Shown here in pieces: positions 15,301-24,300 of a stretch of DNA of 64,000 nt. Origin of the DNA: Gigantopelta aegis (Eukaryota > Mollusca > Gastropoda > Neomphalida > Peltospiridae); NCBI RefSeq assembly GCF_016097555.1, contig NC_054701.1, positions 37,836,492 to 37,900,491 on the forward strand, written 5' to 3'. The notes beneath the pieces were generated by a model, which ran no database searches, had not been told where the DNA came from, and saw only the letters and a program-made list of their open reading frames with translations. The position numbers were made by a program, and so were the translations under genes. The first letter of the stretch is position 1, and each line of letters starts with the position of its first letter.

Positions 15301-18300
15301 AGCGAGAAATAGCCCAATGGGTCCACCAACTGGGATCAATCCCAGACCGACCACGCATCAAGCGAACGCTTTACTACTGGGCTACGTCTCGCACCCTGCA
15401 AAACCAGTAGCAGAAATTTTAATATTAGTGGCAAGGTACTGAGATTGGACCTAGGATTTGAGTTTCACAATGGTCCAAATGGAGGCCCCAATTCAGAGTG
15501 TATGCAAAGCATTAGCTGAAACCATATCGTAAGTTTTGTATGATGTATAAAACGTACACACCTTTAGAACTACATGTACATATAGACCCTGTGACTAATA
15601 ATACTTAATGTACATTTCTATTTTCAGGATTTTTGGTGTGAGTTTGTCTTGCTACCTCGTACTTTGAACTGAAAGAGTATAGCTGGGCTGCTAATTTATA
15701 AACTTCTTAAAAGAAAATATGTGAGCAAACATTGTAGCCCCTTGATGTGGTTTTTGTCAAAAATTAATCCAGTAGTCTAAAAACTACTATACATACCTGT
15801 TTGCCTGACAGCTGGTAAAATGAAAGTCTCTGACCCCAGTCTGCTATTGCTAGAACATCATAAGCCTCATCCCTGAATATAAAATGTTTAGTATACCAGC
15901 AAGAAACATTATTTACAAATAAATCAATAATTGCTTTTAGGGCATAAAATTTAAATATTCTTAAACCCATCTCAAAAGATGAGTGCATATTTGAAGCAGT
16001 ACCTAAAAAAATTGGAAGTTTTATTATATATGTATTAAAATAATATTGTCTTAGTATGGAATAATGAGACTCAGTTGTTCATTAAAAAAAAAATGAAAGA
16101 GGCTTAAGTAATGTTTTGTGTCAAGTATGTAGGTTACTGTATATGAAGATCCATAAGGTCAGATTAAATAATTAAAAAACAAGAGAAAGTTTGTTTTGTT
16201 TAACGACACCTCTAAAGCACATTGATTTATCAATCATCGGCTACTGGATGTCCAACATTTGGTCATTTTGACACATAGTCTTGGAGAGGAAACCTGCTAC
16301 ATTTTTTCATTAGTAGCAGGGATATTTTATATGCACCATCCCATAGACAGAATAGCACATACCATGGCCTTTGATATACCAGTCATGGTACACTGGCTGG
16401 AACGAGAAACAGGGTTCATACACTTTCTAGGTCAACTTTACCAAAATTCCAGGACCTTACCGAGTTTCCACAGGTCGTTAAACACGCAAGTGCCAACCAT
16501 CTTTGTGGGTTTACAATAGATTCATTAACTTGACACGCTCCCTGAACTTGCTAAATACCCAGCGGCAAAAAGTGACAAACTTTCTTTTCCAATATGGCAA
16601 CGCTGTCGCTTGGATCTCGTGGCCGCGTGATTCTCGCATCGCGAGATAAAAAACAACAACAAACATTCACACGTCAACTGAGCCGGTAAACATCGATTGG
16701 CCGGACGACTGGCATTTAATTGTGCCGCGGAAATGAAACAAATAATTTAATTACATGTTAAATAAAGTAAATAAAGCCTCCGTTTTAGGTGTTTATATTT
16801 TGACATCAAATTATAATTTTCAAGGGTTTTCCAGACCGCAAGATGATTTTCAAGGGTATTCAAGCACTGGAATACATTAGTTTATTTTCAAGGGTTTTCC
16901 AGGCGCGTACGAACCCTGGAGAAATAGCCCAATGGGCCCACTGACGGGGATCGATACTAGACTGACTGGGCTACATCCTGCTCCGTGTTTAAATGATTTA
17001 CTATGCCTGCTTAAATAAAACTAAACATTTCTTGTAAAACTAACTTGCTTGGGTTCCAGGAAATTGACCATACCGGTGCTATGTTGGCACCAGGTCTCTC
17101 TATCTTCACCTTTTCTTCTCCAGCCTAATAATAATAATAAAAATAATTCTTAATAACCCATCAGGAAAAAGAGTAACATGAGTTTAAGTAAATAATGTAA
17201 AATCAATTAGCAAAGGCGATAAACATGATCAGTAATACATTTTGTAATAAGTGCCTGAATATTTGATCATATACAACTAGTGCTGAAATCATTGATTCTA
17301 CAAAATATTATCCTCAATTTGTTGTGGCAAAACATTGTCACAGCACTGAACACCAGATCTATGGCCTGTACCTGTAACAATTTTTAGCCATCAAGGCTAG
17401 CTCTACAACTTGACAAAATTTGCAAGTTTTAAAAACAAATGGCAAATTTTATTTTAATTTGACAAAATAATTTCATGTAATGATTGATATTTTGTTGAAA
17501 AATAACTCTGGGTTTCTGCAAATTTTTGAAGTTTAATAGATAACTTGGCCCCGACTATGTCACACTATTCTATAACACAGAATATTAAACAGCTGTACTG
17601 CAGATTAATATGAAGTAAGTAGGACCAATATGAAGTAAGTAGGACGTGATGTTTGTACGACTATTTCTTTTGTAATATTCAGAATGTTTTATACTGATGT
17701 GTTTTTATAATACAATATGCCACTGTAAACCTTATTTCTTATGCTGACAAAGCCGTTGTAGAGTCCAAGAGCCAAGTACTGTCCATCGTTTGTCCAACTA
17801 CAACAGGTAATGCGGCTGCTCACTTTGTGTTTTGAGACAGATTTCTGCTCTGGTGACCACAAACCTATGCAAGACAAAAAGAGATTATAAAAAAATAATA
17901 TCAGGGTGTTTTCAGATCTTTCTAGTTCAGTTTCCATTACAAACTATATTATCAGAATCTTTGAAGTGACATTCCTGAGTTTGCTGCAATTTTTAATATG
18001 TTATTGACTAACAGAGACTTTTTAACGATTGTAATTACATATCAAATATATTTTTCACCATAAAATATTAGTGGCTGTATATTAAACGTGTTTCTGATCA
18101 TTCTAATATTTGTACTAGGTTAAATTTCATTTTATTTCCTAAAAACTAATTTTTCTTTTTCGTACATACAAAATTATTTGAAGACAAAATCCAGTTTAGG
18201 CTTCTTACAAATATTAAGAGGATCAGAAACACATTGAATATACAAACACTGATATTCTAAACAAGAAAACATATTTAATATGTAAGTTTAATCGTAGAAA

Positions 18301-21300
18301 TATTTTATTAGTCGGAAACCTCTTACAATGTAGCAAACTCTGGAATATCCCTTTAATTGGTTACATTATTAGTCCTCTACCGGTCCAACCTGAGGGGACT
18401 ATAGGTTTCATCTCCATCGTTCTGTCCGTCCAGACTTTTGCTTTAAAGGTAGGGTCAACTCAAACAAGAGCCTTAGGTGTTGGAAAGATGCATACCCAGA
18501 CCACCAACACATACTGACACTTCAGCAAATGAAAAACACGTAATTTTAGAGTTAATAAAAAACATGATTATTCCTGCTAACTGGGGGCAGCCATTTTGTT
18601 TCGTTTTTGTTAAGTCTGGTGGGATAGCTTGGGGCGAAGTGACGTCAGCTCCTGACCATCTCCTGTATGTACAGTGTAAACAAAAGCAGTAATTTCCACA
18701 CGGGGCTTCTTTTTGATCAACCTGACTTGTAAAACAGCATAAATGACGTAATGATATAATAAACTATTTAACGAAATATATTTCAAGTTGCATTAACGGA
18801 ACAAAATGGGGTTATAGTATTTTTCTCTGTTAAATAATCCAAAGGAAAAATGTACACTATTAGGCCTATTGATATGCTACATTGGAGCAAAAATGACAAC
18901 CCACGATACCCAAGTGATAATTTTCTTTTCTTTGGGACTACGTAATTGGTCAGTTCTGTGGTTTTAGATGGAAAAGTCTACTTAATCAATAGTTTTACAG
19001 AACTATTTACAGTAATAAACCATGTCCATTACCATTTTAGGGGCGACAGGTAATATTCCATAATACCGGTATGTATTTTTGTGTCTAGACAGCATCAATT
19101 AATTGGCTCGTCTGGTTACCAATCAAATACACACCTGCCAATCAGGAATCACAGGTAGAAGCAACTAACAGCATAGACCAATAACTAAGAAAACATTCCG
19201 TGTATCATTTCAGTACGTAGGTTAATGCATGGACAAAACATTGTTAATTATTTCGACTTGTGTAGCCACTTTGACAATGGTATTTTATTTTGTATTGAAA
19301 AAATATATATAGTGCTGAATTTACTTATTGCTGGCTTACTGGGATGTGTATTATTACAGAACATTGCAATGTATGACTATTTATCATCCGGCAAAAACCA
19401 GGTAGATTGTGTTTCTGTAGTTCTAAGGCTCATTCCTGACGTTACGCGTTAAGTATTACGTAACCACCAGCTCGCCAGAGGGCATACTCACTGAAATGGT
19501 ACAAAATGGCTGCGCCCGTTATATATAATAGCCTTCACATTTAACCGTTTTATTAATTAACTATACGATTATACTTGTTGATATTAAGCAATAATGTGCA
19601 TTATATATCGTTGAATATGCATACAAGGTCAAATGCCTTGTCCCTTCCTTTAAGATATTGAGCGGAAGCTTTCTGTATAGTTTTATCATGTACTGTTACA
19701 GATCAAGTTTGACTTTCATGGTAATTTATCACATTTTTAAACAGAGTTATGACCCTTGAACGTAGGACATATGAAGAAAATATGTTAAATGGCAACATAC
19801 AAGTATATATACCTACAAGGTACTAAAATAACACTCACACACACAGTTAAATACAGTTTAACATAAATGATGTCAAATTTCAATAATACTAATTTTGCAT
19901 TCATTTTAACTGATTTAACTTTATTCTTTCTGAAAATGTTTTTGGAATTAATGTTATAATTAAAAAACTTAAATGATATGTATTAATATGGAGACAACTT
20001 ACCAAAATCGCTGACTGCACAGCTGGCAAGCTGATGGCTGACAGGATTGTAAGACAAGCACTGAATAGCATCATTGTGGCTAAATGATAATAAACAAAAC
20101 ACATGTTTATTTATGGAATAAAACAAAGGTTATTATAGTCATGACAAAACTAAATACATAATGTATGTAACATGGTATCATTTAATTGTAACAAAGCATC
20201 TAGATTTTTTTAAAACCTCCCAGCTATTGGGCCAGTAATTTTCACATCTTATTAACCATGATCGGAAAAACATTTGTCCAACATGCATATTATAGTCTAA
20301 TAAAATAAAATAATAATCAACTGATTCAGCCAGTGTACTACGACTGGTACATCAAAGGCTGTGGTATGTGCTATTCTGTCTATGGGATGGTGCATATAAA
20401 AGATCCCTTGCTGTTAATCGAAAAGAGTAGCCCATGAAGTGGCAACACCGGGTTTCCTCTCTCAATATCTGTGTGGTCCTTAACCATATGTCTGACGCAA
20501 TATAACCATAAATAAAATATGCTGAGTGCATTGTTAAATAAAATATTTCCTTTCTTCATACCCCCATGTACCCAACCATTTCAGAGATCTACATGTACAT
20601 GCATAATATGTATTTAGATTTACAGGGTATGCACATTTAAAATTTACTAAAATGCTTTATTCAATAATGTTGTTGGGAATTGGGGAATTAAATGTCTTCT
20701 AATAGATACACTGTTTGTTACTATAGCTGTACTGTGATGTCATTTTATTCTTAAAAATTTGGAACAAAAACAATAGTAAATTCAATATTTACTTTGACTG
20801 GTCATCCTAATGAACAAGCCTATTTAGGGATATGTTTTACTGACATCAAAACATTAAATACTCAAATTTGCATGTGCTGGTCATGATTACAATATTTTAA
20901 CATGACTCATGAGCATGTTAGTATAGATAACACACACAAAAAAAGAAAACCCCCAAACTTACGTGTATTTCAAAATACCCTCAAGTTTACTTGTCCAGAT
21001 AATGACACTTTTATCAGCTGAACCTGAAGCAAAGCGTTTCCCATCCTTGGCATATGCGACACAATATACAGTATCTTTGTGACCCTTGAGTGGTTGAATT
21101 AATGTACCATCAATAGCATCATATACAAGTACACGGTTCCCTGCAGCCACAATCAGCTGGTTGCCATCAGGCTTGAAGCAAATACTCCAAATACTGCAAG
21201 AAAGAAAATGCATTTTAATAGCCTGTTTCTATTACTTGAAAATACATGTCCAGACAAAATAGAAGAAAAAACAACACTTTTAGTGGTAGACTTCAATTCA

Positions 21301-24300
21301 AGATAGTTTAAAAGACACAAACATCTGAGCTATTTGAAAATAGAGAATCACATTTTTAATTTTTAGAATGCTTCCAACACTAATTGATGCTACACTATTT
21401 TTGGATATCTCTGAAGATATGGTGGAAAAATAGTCTCAATAGCATTTTCACAGCAGACTTGCAGTTAATATATTTTCCTCATAATGTCAAAGCTGGGTCT
21501 GGGTCTGGTGATTTTGGGATTGACAAAATACAGCACATTTTCTATATATCATCTGTTGTCAGATTTGCAGTTTGTACCAGCACAAACATGGTGTATTTTG
21601 TCATGTTCAATTCAGAACATTTTTGTTTTTTTTAATTAAATTATATAATGTACAATACTCGTCAGCTCCAGGTCCATCTCCAGTGTATTTAGGGACTCAA
21701 AGTGGTCCTGAATTTCATTTGTATTATCCAAAATAAGTAATTAATAATTATTTAGTTTTTTTAAACTGTCATCATCAACTCCATGTAATTCTGAATCTAA
21801 TTCAATCTGATCAGTGATCTCTAAAATAAGTGTCATTAAGTTATGTTTGTGTTTTTCAATTATAACATAGTATCAATTGTATTCATAATTTTCCCGAGCT
21901 GTAAACTTTGATAGTTTTAACTAATTATGATTGTATATATGGTCAAATGTAATATGCATTTCTCAATCACGCACCCACTTTGTACAAATTAACTTACAGG
22001 GTCTTTGCCAGAGGGTAAAACAGGTATGGCGCCATACCCAAATGTTTTGGCACATTTTATATTTTTTAAGTTAACTTTTCGACAAAATTAATTGCTCTCA
22101 TCATTACTGTATGATTTGTTTAACACTAACCCTAAACTTAACCCATTTTCTTTCTGGGGGAGGCCCCAGACTGTGGTTAAATTCAATTCCATAGCGCCAT
22201 AACTAAAAATTTATTTCTGGCAGAAACACTGACTGATCTGTATTTTATAACACATTTACCTGATGTGACAAAAACCTTGAAGTACGACTAATAATAAGTA
22301 AAATGTGTAGCTAATAACCAAACATGCAACACATGTCTTAAACAGTATTACATATTACTAAACATTGGACTGTTAGACCACATTCACGGCCGACAATTGA
22401 AAAGTTTTTGATTTAGCCAATTTCCAGAAATGTGGAGTATTTGCTTAAAAATTTAATCAAATGTGGTTAATTTAAGAAAAATTATGTCATCACCTAGATC
22501 AGAAAAAAATTAAATTGGGGAAAACGTGGAGCGTTTTCTCTTTCATAGCTACATCACCTCAAACTCAAACTAGTGCATATTTCCCTAAGGATAGTAGTCT
22601 GGTTCGAACATCCCAACAGCCAATGGGATGGCCTAAGATTCTTCTACTGTGCACCCGTTCCTGTCCCAGTCACATGACTAACTTCTTTCTTTTTCCTTTG
22701 GACGTCCTGGGTTTTTGCATTGGCTGTTGGGATGTTTGAACCAGACTACTATCCTTAGGGGAATATGCACTAGTTTGAGAACTGGTGATGTGAAAAAGAA
22801 ATTGACTGTTAAAAAATTACTATTAGGTACATGTGTATGTTACGAAGACAAAAACAATGGTGCCAACATGTTTTGTCCTCATCCTGAAACTAATCTTAAT
22901 TGGGGGGCAAGGGAGGAGAAAAAAGGTCAGCTTTCCAGATATTGTACCCACTGGGTATTATCCCTATTTAAAAGCAACAAGCTGAGTCATAATACAAGTG
23001 TTTACATGTAATGTTACTAAAGTAGGTGTCGGAAATAGAATAAAAATGATTTTCGTCAATTATTTCTTTCATATTAAACTGACAAGTAAATATTTTGTAA
23101 ATACCTATTCAATGATACTCTACCTAATTTAGCATTTATTTGTTTGGGCTCTCATTGATGTACAAGGTGGTGTTTACTCTTGAAATTAAAATAAAGATGT
23201 CAGTAAACAGGAGATTTGTGACTTTATTGGAACAGACTATAACACATTTTGATGGATATGTGTCAATTTCATTTACCTTTAAACAAACTTTCAATTTAAA
23301 ACTGCAAGATAACTGATTATTTTGAATTGCAGCATAAATTATTAATTTTGATCGGCATATTTAGTTAATATAAATTCAATATAAATACAGTAGAAATTTA
23401 CACAATCTTGCAACCACTTAAAGGTGCTATATCAGAAGTTATATGTAAGCATCTGTTTGTGATAAAGATTCTCCAATAAAAATGTATTTTTAAGTGCACA
23501 AATCACCTGTTTACTGACATATTTCTTTTAATTTTAAAGGAAAGGACAATTAAGGCTTTTGGCCTGGTATGCATATTCAACGATATATAATGCACATTAT
23601 TGCTTAATATCAACAAGTATAATCGTATAGTTAATTAATAAAATGGTTAAATGTGACGGCTATTATATATAACTGGCGCAGCCATTTTATACCATCTGTG
23701 AGTACGCCCTCTGGCAAGCTGGTGGTTATGTAATACTTAACGCGTAACGTCAGGAATGAGCCTTAGAACTAGAGAAATACAATCTACCTAGTTTTTGCGG
23801 GATGATAAATAGTCATACATTGCAGTGTTCTGTAATAATACACATCCCAGTAAGCCAGCAGTAAGTATATTCAGCACTATATATATTATTTTTCAATACA
23901 AAATAAAATACCATTGTCAAAGTGGCTACACAACAAGTCGAAATAATTAACAATGTTTTGTCCATGCATTAACCTGCGTACTGAAATGATACACTGAAAT
24001 GATACACGGAGTGTTTTCTTAGTTAATTGGTCTATGCTGTTAGTTGCTTCTACCTGTGATTCTTGATTGGCAGGTGTGTATTTGATTGGTAACCAGATGA
24101 GCCAATTAATTGACGCTGTCTAGACACAAAAATACATACCGGTATTGTGGAATATTACCTGTTGCCCCTAAAGTAGTAATGGACATGGTTTATTACTGTA
24201 AATAGTTCTGTAAAACTATTGATTAAGTAGACTTTTCCATCTAAAACCACAGAACTGACCAATTACGTAGTCCCAAAGAAAAGAAAATTATCACTTGGGT

